Assembly (NCBI GenBank): GCA_943737045.1
Contig: CALSFV010000208.1
Span: 372,001-436,000 of the forward strand
Source: Parapristionchus giblindavisi
Lineage: Eukaryota > Nematoda > Chromadorea > Rhabditida > Diplogasteridae
Reading direction: 5' to 3'
DNA: 64,000 nt
The translations under genes and the position numbers were made by a program. Positions 1 through 13,035 of the stretch are shown piece by piece. Position 1 is the first letter of the stretch. Every line of letters starts with the position of its first letter. The notes below the pieces were generated by a model, which saw only the letters and a program-made list of their open reading frames with translations, made no database searches and was not told the DNA's origin.

Positions 1-701
1 AGTGGCACTTGTGCCACAAGACCCTGCCATATATGATAGATCTATCATGCAGAATATTGCATATGGATTCGAAGGAGCTGCGGCTGCTGATATTATTCAG
101 GTACTGGGACTATAGATCGTTCATCTAGTCATTTCGCTCATTTCAGGCTGCACGGATTGCAAATATTCATGACTTTGTTGTGGGATTGGAAAAAGGATAC
201 GATACTCAATGTGGAGAGAAAGGAGTACAATTGAGTGGTTCGTTAAATACTGTGTTCCGTTGAAAAATTCATTTTAAATTATATTTAGGAGGTCAAAGAC
301 GTAGAATTGCTATTGCTCGTGCATTGTTCCGTAATCCAGCTGTGCTGATTCTTGAAGAAGCAACTACTCCATTGGATACAGAAAGTGAAAATATTGTGCA
401 AGAAGTCATGCAAACGTGAGTGCAAACATTTTTTTTAAATTTTTAAATTTTTATTATTGGTTTAAAAAATTCAGATGCAGTGGAAAACGTACCTTAATCG
501 TCGTAGCTCATAAACTGTCAACAATCGAGAGGGCAAATCAAATCGCAGTTATCAACAATGGAGAAGTTGTGCAGGTACGAATATTGTACTGTTGATATCG
601 TTAAAAAAATTATTCAGACTGGAAACCACAATGAACTAATGAAGGTTGAAGAAGGATTATATTATCACCTTGTGACTGGTGAACTCAAGCATGGAATATA
701 A
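1..701 (+). CDS. ABCB/P-glycoprotein ABC transporter, 3' end (second nucleotide-binding domain)
   Basis: C-terminal part of a multidrug-type ABC exporter that would use ATP to move lipophilic compounds across a membrane; the 5' part lies outside the window. Exons 2-100, 147-237, 289-415, 475-574 and 618-701 join in frame and stop at 699-701. Visible in order: Q-loop region ([14 protein letters not shown]), signature [15 protein letters not shown] (split by the intron at 238-288), Walker B, D-loop (TTPLD) and H-loop ([17 protein letters not shown]), then a short tail. The order and spacing match NBD2 of full-length P-glycoproteins. Oddity: Walker B reads [12 protein letters not shown], so the magnesium-coordinating Asp is Glu while the catalytic Glu is kept. 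Which pgp/haf member this is cannot be told from the fragment. Confidence 0.9.
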
Positions 702-1221
702 CTGTCGCCTGAGACCTTATATCGTACATCGTACATGCTCCTCGTATCGTCGTACATGCTCCTGTATTTTCATTTATCTTTTGCACGAATTCAAACCTGG
801 TACCCTTCCATGTTGTATGTATATCCGAGTGTACCATGACATTTCATACCTGGTTCCTTATTGATTCTTAAACTTATTATCATACGAAGTATTGTTACTT
901 TTTTCATCTCATCTCTTTCTCATTGGGTTCCATTTTCTCATAATACTATTATATTCATCGATGTTGTATATATTCATAATCGGGAAATCATCTCACTTCT
1001 CATTACTCTCTTGTTAATAAATGATAAATTCTCTTTTCTGAATTATTTTAATGCAAATCATCTCTGCACAAGTCAATATAAAATAAAGATTATTTATCAA
1101 AATATACACACGTGTATTTCTACTTGTATCCAAGTACGAGTAGAGAATCATATTTATGAGGGCAAAATGACATGTTAATTAACGAACTGAGATTGATTAT
1201 ATAATGAATGCACGGCGGTTA
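702..1221. other. Intergenic, convergent 3' ends
   Basis: AT-rich stretch between the stops of the ABC transporter (+) and the ionotropic receptor (-). It starts with a short imperfect repeat of CGTACATGCTCC at about 720-765. Open frames here show no family features and are taken as chance. Confidence 0.6.
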
Positions 1222-4200
1222 TTATGAATATTGGAATGCAGTATTCTCGTATGTGTAGTTTCCCTCTCCTGGAGGTGCATGCGAATCGGGCAAATTAGAG
1301 TGAGCTCTTCTCTGATGAACGGAACCTCCGGAACTTTTGTCTCTCTTCTCATCTTCTTCTTCCTTCTCTTCAGGAGGCGATCCATGTTCTTTCCTACTTG
1401 GATCTGCCTTGGTCGTGACGGGATCCTTGGTCACGGGCGTTGCTCGACTAGAATTGGTATATCTTACCACCGTTCTTCTTTAAAATGTAATCTTACCGAT
1501 AGTAGACATATTCAAAGGTGAGTGTAATAATAGAGAGGACAATTCCAGCTAAGATCACGATAAATACTCCTCCTATGTTTTGAATTGAAATACCATCCGA
1601 TTCGTCAGAATTCTCGGGGCATATTTTCTGAAATTATGATATCATAACGTGATGAAGCATAAGCTTTGCGAGTACAAGATGATAAATTCTTCATAATTAG
1701 TTTGACACCGTAATATCATTTCAACATTAAGTTGCGTGTGAACTTTTTTCAAATAATAATATATTTCTGTTTACCTTTCTCGGATTCTCGCTCCACCACG
1801 TCTCCTTTAGTCCTTCAAGACGACGTTGATTGAGAAGTTGAAGGATTCTATAATATAAGGAAAATATTGTGAAGGATTGTGGCCAATGGAATAAAGCGAA
1901 ACTGGATACGATTTCATGTATAAGATGTGTATTATAGCTTTGGTAGTTTTATGAAATGAATGAAGTACACTAACGCGCTCGATATATCATCCTTGAGTGG
2001 ATGTCCAGTTTGGACAGCGATTGCATACGGTTTACGAGAGAATTCACTTCCGACTGCTTGTAGATTACAACTGGTCAGTTCAGCATACTTGATCTCGGTA
2101 GCATCCCCTCAAATTATTTAGTATCGTTACTTTGTGTCGTATTATTACATATTTTCACGTCATTATAATAATAAATTATAGAAATATGTAAACCGATGAA
2201 AGCAAATCCATCAGGAGTGTTGACAACACGATCGATAGCTTCATCGAGGTTATCCGGAAGACCTGACTCCTAAACAAAAATACACTTTCTTCTCTCCTCA
2301 ATTAGGATTTAGCTTCATACCTGCATGTATCTCCACATATTGGTGAATTTGTCCGATACGGGATAGTCCCATACAGCCAATCTCGATCTCTCACGAGGTG
2401 TCATACTCTCGTTGAGGGACATTTCCTTCCAAATACTGAAATGACCCCGTTTGCCTCTTTTATCGATTAAGAATGGAAAATGTGTCACAGAATTTTTTTT
2501 TAAATTTAGTATTGATTGTATAGCTTCTTCATATCGCCCTCGCAATTAATAGATTACTTGTAGAATTGTTCCTCGATCTCAGCCATTCGTCTGAAGTAAG
2601 TCTCCGAAGCCGATCCCTTCATGGGTGCATACTCAATCTTGTACTGCTTCGCGAGATCATCCAGAGAGCTCAATCAACCACTCATCACTCATCGTTCGCA
2701 CGCTCCAGACAGTACCTGACTGGTTGAGCGAGACGAGATACTGTAAGGAATGCAGCAAGATTGGCGGTGTATGAGGCGATTATGATGAAGCCGAACAGCC
2801 ACCATGTAGCGGCTACAATACGACCTGAGATGTTCTTGGGAGCCTCGCCACCACCTTAATACAATACATTAGTAGATTTCAATCAGTGCAATTCAAATAT
2901 GAACTAGAGGTCTAGGTTAAATATGGCATTATTGGGAATATATATTGGCGAATTCTAATTGAACCTTGTGGAGTGAGTGAAGTCATACAGAACCACAGAC
3001 ATTCTTTCAATGAGAACTCTCGCTTCTCCAGATCATCCTTGTACCTTTCCTTAAACGATCTTTTTCCACACGGAATCCATAGGAACTGAACTCACTTTGT
3101 TGTTCGAGTACGAATATGGACTGAATCTATCGAATATCCACAGAAGAAACGATGTGAAGAGATAAGCAGCCACGACACACAGCCATACTTGCCATTCGAG
3201 AACCTATTACATAAATCATTGATTTTTTTAAAAGAATATTGTCTGTATTTGTACTTTCATGAACTTGAATAGAGAGTATTCGACAGCATTCTTCTTCATG
3301 AGGATCGTGGTTCCGACGAGATCATAGTACGGTACCTGATTTTTATTTATACTTAAAGAATATTTTGAGCGCCATAATATAACTCACGGTAAAGTCAACA
3401 TCGTTTTCTCTCTCAGCCATGACCGATAGAGGAGCGAGAGCGATATCAGCCGATCCAGAAACTGCATGATATTTAAATACATGGATTACTGTCCTCTTAT
3501 ACGAATTATACCAAGTGCACCCATGAGACCATTCCAGTTTCCATTGTCGTCCATGGTACCGAATGTGCCATCTTCCACTTCATACAGGATATACGAGAAG
3601 TTAGCGATCTCTCGGATGTTCTCTTGGATGAGATCAATCAGATCCTATTATTATATAAAGTAAATATCCTTTTAATTTTGCGGAACCAACCTTACAATAC
3701 CCCTCAAAGTCCGGTCCCTTGTTCCAATCGGGTGTTCGCTGCATGAATGGAGGCTGCTGACAATGGTTAAAAATTAATTATTGCTTTTCAGTGGCAATCA
3801 TTGATTATTTTTCAAGAATGTTAAGAATGAAAATGTACTAGTTAGTTTTATACTTGTAACAGTCAAGCTGGTATAGTAATCGACAGCAAATTTTTCGTGG
3901 GTTTCCTACATTGTCGGAACAATAATAAGTTTCCACCACTTTCCCCACCCCCCGAATTACCCTCCTGCATTAACAATAAGTACAGACAAAATAAATTGGA
4001 TAGAAATAAATAAATAACTCACGATGATAGTCGCAACTCGATAGATGAAGATATCTCTAGGACTCTGTGTCAATGATTCATAGTACAGTTCAACACCTGT
4101 CGATACGGTCCAATTGCCCATCTGAATTTGTTATTTTTAAGGAAAGATTTGCACACTCACAACTAATCTTATTATCAGTGTGTAAGTTTAAATGCAATTG

Positions 4201-6554
4201 ATCACTAAAAGCTTCAAAGAAGGCAGCGAAATATTGTAAAATATAAAAAGAAGGTATATTGGAAAACGGATATCTCACTAGTTTGTTGTACTTGGAGTCT
4301 TCGTTCGAGCTGATTCGATCGATGTAAAAGATACGAACGGGAACATCTTGATAGTAATAGTTCCTAAGAAGTAATCATACCGATTATAATGTATATATTT
4401 TTCGATGCTTTCGTTGAATAAAGATCTTTACTATGTACGTTTATAGTTAGGTGTTTGCCCCCTGCGATATATTGTGATATAAACCTTGATTGTAGAACCA
4501 GAGATCCATACTCCAATGGACGATCGGTCGAGAAAAATTGTGACAGAGGAATAGTACTCTCCGCATTCGTATTACAAGCGTATGACGATATACCAGCACC
4601 ATAGGTAGAATTAACCTTTAAAAATAATGCAATTTTCTGTGCAGCGCAAGTTATGCTATTATTGCGGAGAATATAGTTGATTTCTTGAAAAACACATAAG
4701 TTCGGCGCAAATGAAGACACATTTGTGACTTACTTGCAATAAGTAGTTGACTGTTGAATTCATAATATCATAGTAAAATGAGGCATCGACCTTAATTTGA
4801 ATAATATTATGATCATATAATGGTTGATGGGATTAATACAATCATAATTGTGATATGTGGACATAACGTAATCGTACCTCGTCCCAACTATTGATTAAGT
4901 AGCTCATCTCCTTATCGATCTCATTCTTATCAATGAACTCTTGATAAACACGAATCGACTATAACAAATCGCATATCGCACTCATTATTAGTTCCTCCAC
5001 TTCAAACCTGCACTAGATTCGTTGAATATGGTCGTATCCAGAACATTTTTGCGCTGAGGCAATCATCGCATTTGAATGGAGTGACGTCCTGTCAATGATT
5101 CGTAAATACGGTATGATATTGGTAAACAAAAAAAATTAGTTTGAAATCATTTTTTTTTAAATGTAGATCCATCTTCCCTTACTTACTCTCATATTCTTCT
5201 CACCTTAGTCATGGCAAACATGGCGAAGTCCTCGTTTTCAATGTTGGTTTGTGCCTAGAACAAACACAATTCCCACTTCTTCTTCTTCCTATTAGAATTA
5301 ATACATAAGAAGAAAAAATGAAGGTACCTCAATGATGAATCGCTCGATATTTTCAGTCTTTGCTACAAAAACAATAGTCTTTGCTTGGTTCCGGAGTGCA
5401 TTCAATTGAGCGCGAATACGAGCTGGATTAGTAGCCATTTGCATATAACGAATTTGAACCGGAAGTGTGTCAAATGAGGCCTTCCATGAATCATATGCAG
5501 CATCTGAAATTATTAAAAAGATCTTTTTTACACAGCCATCATATGTGATATAGGACGGCCGCCGCTATACGACTGATTTGTCTAGTTTTTCAAATTTAAA
5601 CTGGTGTGTGCGCAGCCCGAATAAAATCGCGTGCTAATGACCACTCTGGTGCCACACTATCCGTTAGTTCTACCATGAGAGAGATTGGCTAGACAGGATA
5701 ATAATGATCATACCGTAGATATCATCGGAGAGTACGGTAAGTTGGGAGGTGATGTTCATCTGAGGGAAGATATCAACAATGGAGTATTGGAAGACGAGTG
5801 ATGGTTGAACGAGAACGAGGTAGTTGTCGAAGTTATCAGGAACCGATACTATAATGAGAAAGAAGTTTTTAAATAATTGCTCTAAATGAATTAGAAAGAT
5901 GTTTTGCGTGATCCAGAGACACTCCAACAGATACATTTAGTATACTAATTCAATGTTATCTATCACAGATGATATTATATGAACTCAAAAAGAAACAGAA
6001 AATCTGATGCTTATACCAGATATTTACTTACATGTAGTTGAATTCATAATAGAATCAGGAGGAGACCATGGGAGGAAGTGCAATTGAATCACGGGAATCT
6101 TAGCGGAGACAGAAACAGCCGATATTATATCAATCTTGTCCTTTGAACGGGCCAATGAGATGAGAATCGATGCCTCACTGATCTTTGCGCACACTCAAGA
6201 AATAGTTTGTGTTTAATATTTTCAAATGTTTTTAATTGTATTTCCTCTACAATTTCTCCATATCACCTTGATCCTGAGTAGTATTAGAAACAAGAATCAG
6301 TCGTTGAAAGGCTAGTTGATCCATCGCGTACTTATCCTTGAAGTACATTTGAGAGATGTTCAGATGTTGAAGGATGTCCTTGGCATATGTATCACCTTGC
6401 TCCAGAACCACCACTACAATTCAATGTTTTTGAAGTAAATCAATCCCAGATTTAAACGTTTTGGTAAACAGAGGTTCGTGAACAACTTACATATGGTCTG
6501 TGCATTCGAAGTTGCGACGAAAGACAGTAGAAGAACGCCTAATAGCGTCTTCAT
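1222..6554 (-). CDS. glr-7: Ionotropic receptor, IR25a/GLR-7 type
   Basis: Ligand-gated cation channel of the ionotropic glutamate receptor superfamily, IR25a branch (a co-receptor in chemosensory, thermal and humidity sensing in other protostomes). Signal peptide starts at 6554 ([12 protein letters not shown]). Exons: 6491-6554, 6267-6413, 6032-6193, 5714-5848, 5328-5503, 5204-5254, 5008-5088, 4878-4958, 4734-4790, 4485-4615, 4279-4363, 4023-4121, about 3861-3905, 3691-3756, 3512-3644, 3388-3461, 3255-3335, 3096-3203, 2965-3049, 2716-2854, 2558-2668, 2321-2435, 2194-2269, 1975-2107, 1775-1847, 1497-1627, 1222-1447; about 954 codons. Order: amino-terminal domain, ligand lobe S1 ([23 protein letters not shown] keeps the ligand-binding Arg), TM1, pore loop ([14 protein letters not shown]), M3 ([15 protein letters not shown]), lobe S2 ([16 protein letters not shown]), TM4, charged tail. 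The S2 and pore text is diagnostic of IR25a. The exon at 3861-3905 has an uncertain 3' end. The worm gene name is from memory. Confidence 0.9.
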
Positions 6555-7082
6555 AATTGATCGACGATTCCCGAATCCTATCAAGCACCCTCCACTTTCT
6601 TCTTCTTCTTCTTCTTCTACTTCTTCGTCTACCTTTCTACTACCTCCTTCATCTCCTCCTCTTCCTCCTCTTCTCATTCTACTTCTCGGGTTACCACCTC
6701 CTTCTTCATACCCATACATGCTCGTATCCAAGCATACAAACGTCCCCCTCACTTCTTCTTCTTCTTTCTCCCCTTTATTTCTCCACTGCCAAAAGCCAAT
6801 TACGCCTTTTTATCTTTCATGACATGACGGATAACCTAGTAAGAGAAACAAATGAGTATGAAAATACGAAATACGTGAGAAATGTATTCGGACAAAGAGT
6901 GAATATGAGATCTGAACATCAGACTAGAGGGAGGACAATGAGTGTTGAGATAAATAATTATAGCTTTGAGAGACAATGCAATTTATGACAAAATATGAAT
7001 ATATATGAGTAAATTTTTAACAATGTTTTAGTATGATAAATTAAATTAAATTATATCATATGTCTATAATATGTCATGGCAG
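6555..7082. other. Intergenic, upstream of the ionotropic receptor
   Basis: About 530 bp between the receptor start and the cyclase stop, presumably holding the receptor promoter. A (CTT)n-rich microsatellite lies at about 6598-6670. The Ser/Leu-rich open frames on the plus strand are products of this repeat. Confidence 0.6.
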
Positions 7083-10000
7083 TTATTTGATTTGTGATGA
7101 TGTACGAGAGAAATTGTCAATCTCCGCATCGGAGACTGGAGTATAAGACATTCGACGACGTCGAGAGACTTCATGTGCTGCTAGTGTAGTTGGAGTGGAC
7201 GGAGAAACCTGTCATCGTTTCGTATTAATCTGATTAGAGCCTTGATATTCATTATTCGTTAGCAATTCGACATGTCGCATTCGAAGAATCTCATCCCATT
7301 CAAACAAAAACTCATAGGTATGACCATTTGCACCGAATCTTTAAATCTTTCACCACAATTTGATACAAAGGAGTGGTTGCAATTGATTCGCCGTGTTATC
7401 TTACTCCGTCTATTATTAATTCATAATCATCCTACCTTTTGTTCATAATCTTCGTCTTCTTCTTCTTCTGTTTGCGATGCCGACGTGGGTACATTAGAAG
7501 TACTTCTACAAAGGAAAGCACTAGAGGCCATGTGAGGCATAATTGAGTATTACCTAGGAGAGGGAAGTCGTGCTGCACAATTCTTGCCGATCAAGAAGTA
7601 CATTTGCATTGTAGTTTCCGATCCGCGAACAAGCTGCACGATAAGCATATTAATACAAATTATACGAGCGGTTTGACTACGAGAATGGAGAATGCATGAA
7701 ACTGTAGATTATCTACTGTGCATAACGAGCAGTTAAAGTGGAATACTTCCAAATAATTAAAGTCTTTTCTCAAAAGGTGGGATTCTACCTTCGATGAGAA
7801 TGTCGAGCTCTTTTTGAATGTAAATGTATCTGGTCGTTGTCGGTTCACAATGTTCACCGTCTCTTCACTACATTGAATCATCATTGGCTGCAATGGTTGT
7901 AGTGATTAAGGACCATAATATTTATCTACTGAAAGGTTTTTTGATGAATTCTGTGAATCGATAATATTATACGACTGATATATAAATGATTTCTCATTTT
8001 AGAAGTTTGGTACTTGATTCTTTCCTTCCAAAGCATTAGGAGAAAATATTCTATTCAATATTGTTTGCGTAACTTGATATTATCCTACATCTGATTTACT
8101 CTCCATAGCATTAGCAATAGCGACGGTATCTCCGAAGAGACAATATCTTGGCATCTTTAATCCTACTACACCTGCGATGACCGGCCCACTGTGGACGCCA
8201 GCCCTAAAAGATTATTTTTCATTGATTTATATTAAGCGAACAGTTCGATGACATGAATAAGATATGAAAAATCTAACCTGATATTGACCACTTCTTTATG
8301 ATTGTCCACCTTTAATGTCTTGACTGCCCCAAGGAAGGACATGGCGCAATCCAATGCGTACTCAGCATGGTTTTCATTTCTGACTGGAGCACCAGAGACC
8401 AGCATGTATGCGTCTCCTATGGTTTCGACCTGGAATAAAACGTCTTGCAGGTTGTCTAAATAAGTATATTTGGTGATCTATTCTGGTCTTGTCCATTCAG
8501 CCCCTCTTCATTCCCTCATTTGCTCTTCTCTCACCTTGTAGACTCCATGCATATCAACAATCGCATCGAATGACGTGTACATTCGATTGAGAAAGACGAC
8601 AACCTTGAACGGATAACCAATTTCATACTCTCTACTCTCTCAATACTCTCACTCCAGTATTACTCTTTCTTATCACTTTATCGACACTTAACAGTAGTCC
8701 CTTTTCCCGATTGAGAACATTAAAAATATCGAAAGTATTGTGCAATTTTTGATGATTAAGGAAATGAGACATTCTGTGTGTAATGAAAACAATTTCCTCT
8801 TGGAATGATAGTGATTCACCTCGATTGGATTCATTTTCGAACAAATTGTTGTGAAACCGACTATATCGGTGAATAGTATAGTGACTTGAGAGAAAGACTG
8901 GAAACAATATTCATGGATATTAAAATTGCATTTTCCGTGACTGACCTCACAACAGGCCACTGCTGATTCACCCTTTCTAAGCACATCGGCAACTGCCCGA
9001 GGCAATAATTGATAGAGTAGTTTATCAGTTCTCTTCCTCTCACTCTTTAGCTTTCTCATATTATCGATCATGTTCTGACGCTTTTGTGACTCCTGAAAGG
9101 AAGCACACAAATATGCAGTCATTTGATATAACCGTTCATGTATATATCAATGAAAGAACTAATGAAAACTGCAAAATTGTTGAGGCAAAATTATTTTAAT
9201 TAATCCAAGGTGGTCTTCCTTCCCTTTATCAATTCATAGTCATCTTTATTCACCTGATGTAGAAGTAACTTCAATTCTGCTGCTTGTTGAGTGCTGGCTA
9301 AGACGAGATCTCTACTAGAGTCGTGTAAAGCGAAATCATTGATGAAGAGACCACTCTTATGCATATGACCAAGATTTGATACTCTATAAAGCAATTCCTG
9401 AGAAGCTAGGAGAATCACTATTTTATAACTCCAAGGGGGTAAACACGTGAAATAGTAAATAGTTATTTCAATGAATCGTATTGGGTAATCATTGGTCGCA
9501 AGCAGTTTTCCTTTCAGTGCGTTTAATACGGGATAATGCGTTGGGCATTCATATACATCGTGTTCTTTCTCATAGTTAATAAAGAAGTAAATAAGTCTAG
9601 TCGTAAATGGTGCATCTTTTATGATCATTACGTTGTTCCTCGATAGATCACTATCTCAAACCATAAAGAGACCATATTTCCGATGATCTTGGGAAGATGA
9701 GAGAATGAATAGAGTGAATAGAGATAAGAGAGAGACGGGGATAGATAGATAAGAGAGATCAAGAAGAAAGATAAGTGGTTGGAAAATGAGAACGGGAATG
9801 AGAGAAGGTGAGATTGATATATGGAAAGTAGAAGTGAATGAAACTCACACAGGAATTCCCATGAAACAGATACTCTCCCATTCTTCCATATAGAACATTT
9901 GACCTTTGAGAATTAGAAACTTCTCCAGATCTTTCTCAGAAAGACGAGATCGCTCCTCAGCTACTGAATTCAAAAGATAAATCAGTCTAATTAGACTTTC

Positions 10001-13000
10001 TGAGTATATGAAAACTCACACATGGCAGTATTATCAGATTTGTACACTATCATATTGTCTTCATCATCAAAAACAGGATCAGTTGTCATCAATTCAAAGA
10101 TATTATTTGAATGAAGCATGATCTACAATAAAGTGCCACTCTATTATGTCAAAAAATACATGACATTGTCATGATATATACTATTGCAATTTGATGTAAA
10201 TAAATTGTCATCGCCATCAATTAACTACTGACCTCTTCCCATCTGAATCGTATAAAGGGTCTCATCAGAATGAATTCAGTAGTAATCTTCTTTCCGATAA
10301 GATTTTTCAGCATGCGGATCAGTCCGATTCCTACATTTCTGAAGGATAACTTAACATCATTCATCAGTATACTCGTTTGTTAACCTTATCCTCATTCCCC
10401 TATTAAATACAATGATGAATGGGAAGATATCAAAGAAGATGTCAGAAGTGATTCGTATCTTATCCCTTATCGATTGAACCAGGCTACTGTCCAAGTCCTA
10501 AACGAGACTGACAATGAGCCATAAGTCATTGTCATTTCCATTGTCATTGTCATTGAGTCATTATCGAATCTTTGCTCTCATCAATTAGTCACTATAGTTT
10601 ATATCTCTTTCAAACTGGGTCTTTCCCATATTTCCTTCGCTATCTTCAATACTAATACGAGAGAGAGAGTGAGAAGAGAGAAAGATAAGCGGCTTCCATT
10701 CATTGTGTGTGCACTACTTTGACGTACAAATCGAGCAGAAGAGGGGGAAATGATGCTAGAGGGGAGAGGAATAGACAATGAGAGATATCATCGATGAGGT
10801 TTAGACAGATATGTATAGTAAGCCTACCCTCCTGGTAAAATGAACATTGATAAAGTGAAGTCGCATAATGACATGTTCCATATTGTTATCATTCTCGTGA
10901 TCAAGCAACTCAATCTCGACGTCAGTCTGTATTAAAGATCAAAGATCATAGTTTGAAACATCAAAGACCAATAGTATACCTGGAATAATTCTTTGGCAAT
11001 GCATTTGATTTGTCCTTTAACATAATGTAGGAATCCTCTTCTTTTACTCCTGCAATTCTCGTCCTATTTCTTCCCCCCGTCTCAAGGTTGTTTCGTATTG
11101 ACAAAAAAAGCCAAGAATGACTACCATCATTCTTGAACATTATTCTTTTCCTTCTCCAATTCCAATCTCATTGGCCTACTCTTCCTTAGTTTCACTTCTT
11201 TTTGCTCGAAATTCGAACGAATATACTAATGCGTTGGCGAAAGAAATGGACGAAGAAGAGCATGTGGAACTAGTGCATTCATTAGTTCTTCTACAATACA
11301 AACTAGAGCGAAGGGACCAAACGAGAAATGATTTCGTTTCTTTCTCGTTTTGTATGCTTTCATCAGGAAGTATTAGTACAACATAGACAGACCTATAGTG
11401 GAGTGTGAGACCAGTTCTACTTTCATGTTCACAGTAGAATGATGGCGGCTTCAATTTAGGGAAAGAGAACCGCAGATACTCGTGCAGATTGTCGAGTCCA
11501 TTCAGGAATTGAGGAAATGTACGACCGAGAACTCGAACAATCTGAAATATTTCCTTATACGCTAACTCATGCATTTCCCCTTCACAGATCGTGCCTTATT
11601 GAATTCGTATTTGCCCAAGAACTTATAGAAGAAATGTCCAATGTTTGTAGTGATTGTATCGACAGAGTCATTCGTGACGTCATGACAAGCCCATATGAGT
11701 CGATGGGCCAATCCCTCACTGTAGATCTCATCCATTACGTATGTATCCTGATCCACTCCACACACATACTGCAATGATGTATTATGCCGGTCACGTACCA
11801 TTTTGGAGGAATACACGCCAAAATCGAATATTTTCAATGAAAATAAATCACTTGGTAGGTGGTTTACTTATTCTGATCTGTCTATGTCGGTGGACATCGA
11901 TTTTTCTTCTCGTATCTCTTTCATACTCAAACAAAGTTACTGATATCAATACATGAATACATCCCTAAGAGCTGTAGCAAGGCACTGTAAACACTGGAAT
12001 TACAAGATTTGTTTTTGAAAATGGAACCGAAATGTGGGGTTCGCGATCGCGTCTTAATGTACTTTTTCGTCGAGATCAGTAAAATTATTTGCAATAGGCC
12101 CGGAGAGATTGAGAAAAATATCGTTAGAAAGTGGTGAAGAGCTTGCAGAAATCCTTGTCAACTGATGTTTTTGGCGTCTGAAGACTCTAGACGAATTTTA
12201 GTGTCTTTCTTCCACAAGTCAGAATGTGTTAACCATCTAATATATATTCTATTTCCATTGAAAAAAATAGGTTTCAATTTTAGCGTGTATCAGAGGTCAT
12301 TAATATTGTAAGTTACCAGCTTGGCATGCATTTAAACTTCAATAATGATCTTTCGAATAGAAAAAAACATCATGAAAATTTAAACAAATCTTGACCAGAT
12401 TTCAGATGTCATATTTGTCTGGGGGGTGCCCTTGGTGATACAATGGGTCCGAAACGCAGAATCGCAGTATCTAACGAATAAAGAAGATATTATTTCTATT
12501 GATTATCTGATCAGAGTTGATCTCATCTTCGATCTCCCAATCACCGTCTTCTTCTTTTTACTTTCCCCTCTATCGCTTCTTTCCTCTTCTCAAGACTCAA
12601 AGACATCTGTTGCTATCCATCCATTTCCTTCTCTTCTTCTTCTCACACAGCTGTATATTCTCCATTCCATGACCATCCACTTTTTTTTGTCCCACGGCAA
12701 CTGCTCTCTCTATCTATTTATCTATCGTCTCTCATCATTCACTTGATTCGACTACTTTGTGATACAAACATAATCAAACATTTGATGAATCATGACCATA
12801 TTATGAGATGGTTTGCCCCACTCCATCCTCATCCAACGTTCTATTTTTCTTGAGAAGGATAACTTAGATAGAGAGCAAAAACGAGAACGAAACTAAGTAA
12901 AGACCCAACGAAACCTTGATAATGACAATTACGAAGGAGGAAAAGAGGAAAAGATACCTTGACCTCGACCCAAACTGCTTCTCCATAGTGTTCCTTGATA

Positions 13001-13035
13001 TAGGAAACGATATTATCTATGATTAGTCCATACAT
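7083..13035 (-). CDS. gcy-31: Soluble guanylate cyclase, heme-domain type (gcy-31-like)
   Basis: Cytosolic cyclase making cGMP from GTP under control of a heme gas-sensor domain; related worm proteins act in O2-sensing neurons. Exons: 12958-13035, 11586-11768, 11393-11541, 10980-11049, 10828-10926, 10385-10497, 10233-10338, 10020-10122, 9851-9963, 9254-9397, 8946-9092, 8820-8897, 8535-8603, 8278-8429, 8089-8203, 7789-7887, 7554-7633, 7436-7505, 7083-7208; about 697 aa. Domains: HNOB ([14 protein letters not shown] start; proximal heme His in LDNLHEYL; YxSxR heme motif as YRSKR, split by an intron), HNOBA ([15 protein letters not shown]), signalling helix (RRL-type region before [14 protein letters not shown]), catalytic domain (FTDIVGFT and VETIGDAYM metal Asp both present). 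The motif that is normally NxxxR reads VAIANAMES, so the catalytic Asn and Arg are missing. The exon 9/10 join is the least certain. Intron 1 is about 1.2 kb. The gcy-31 name rests on synteny and family; gcy-33 is the alternative. Confidence 0.9.

Noticed and set aside
4364..4720. 118-codon minus-strand open frame
   Set aside because: It only reads through an intron and one real exon (4485-4615) of the ionotropic receptor.
6478..6988. Overlapping plus-strand frames opposite the receptor start
   Set aside because: Caused by the CTT microsatellite and antisense to the signal-peptide exon; no start context or family.
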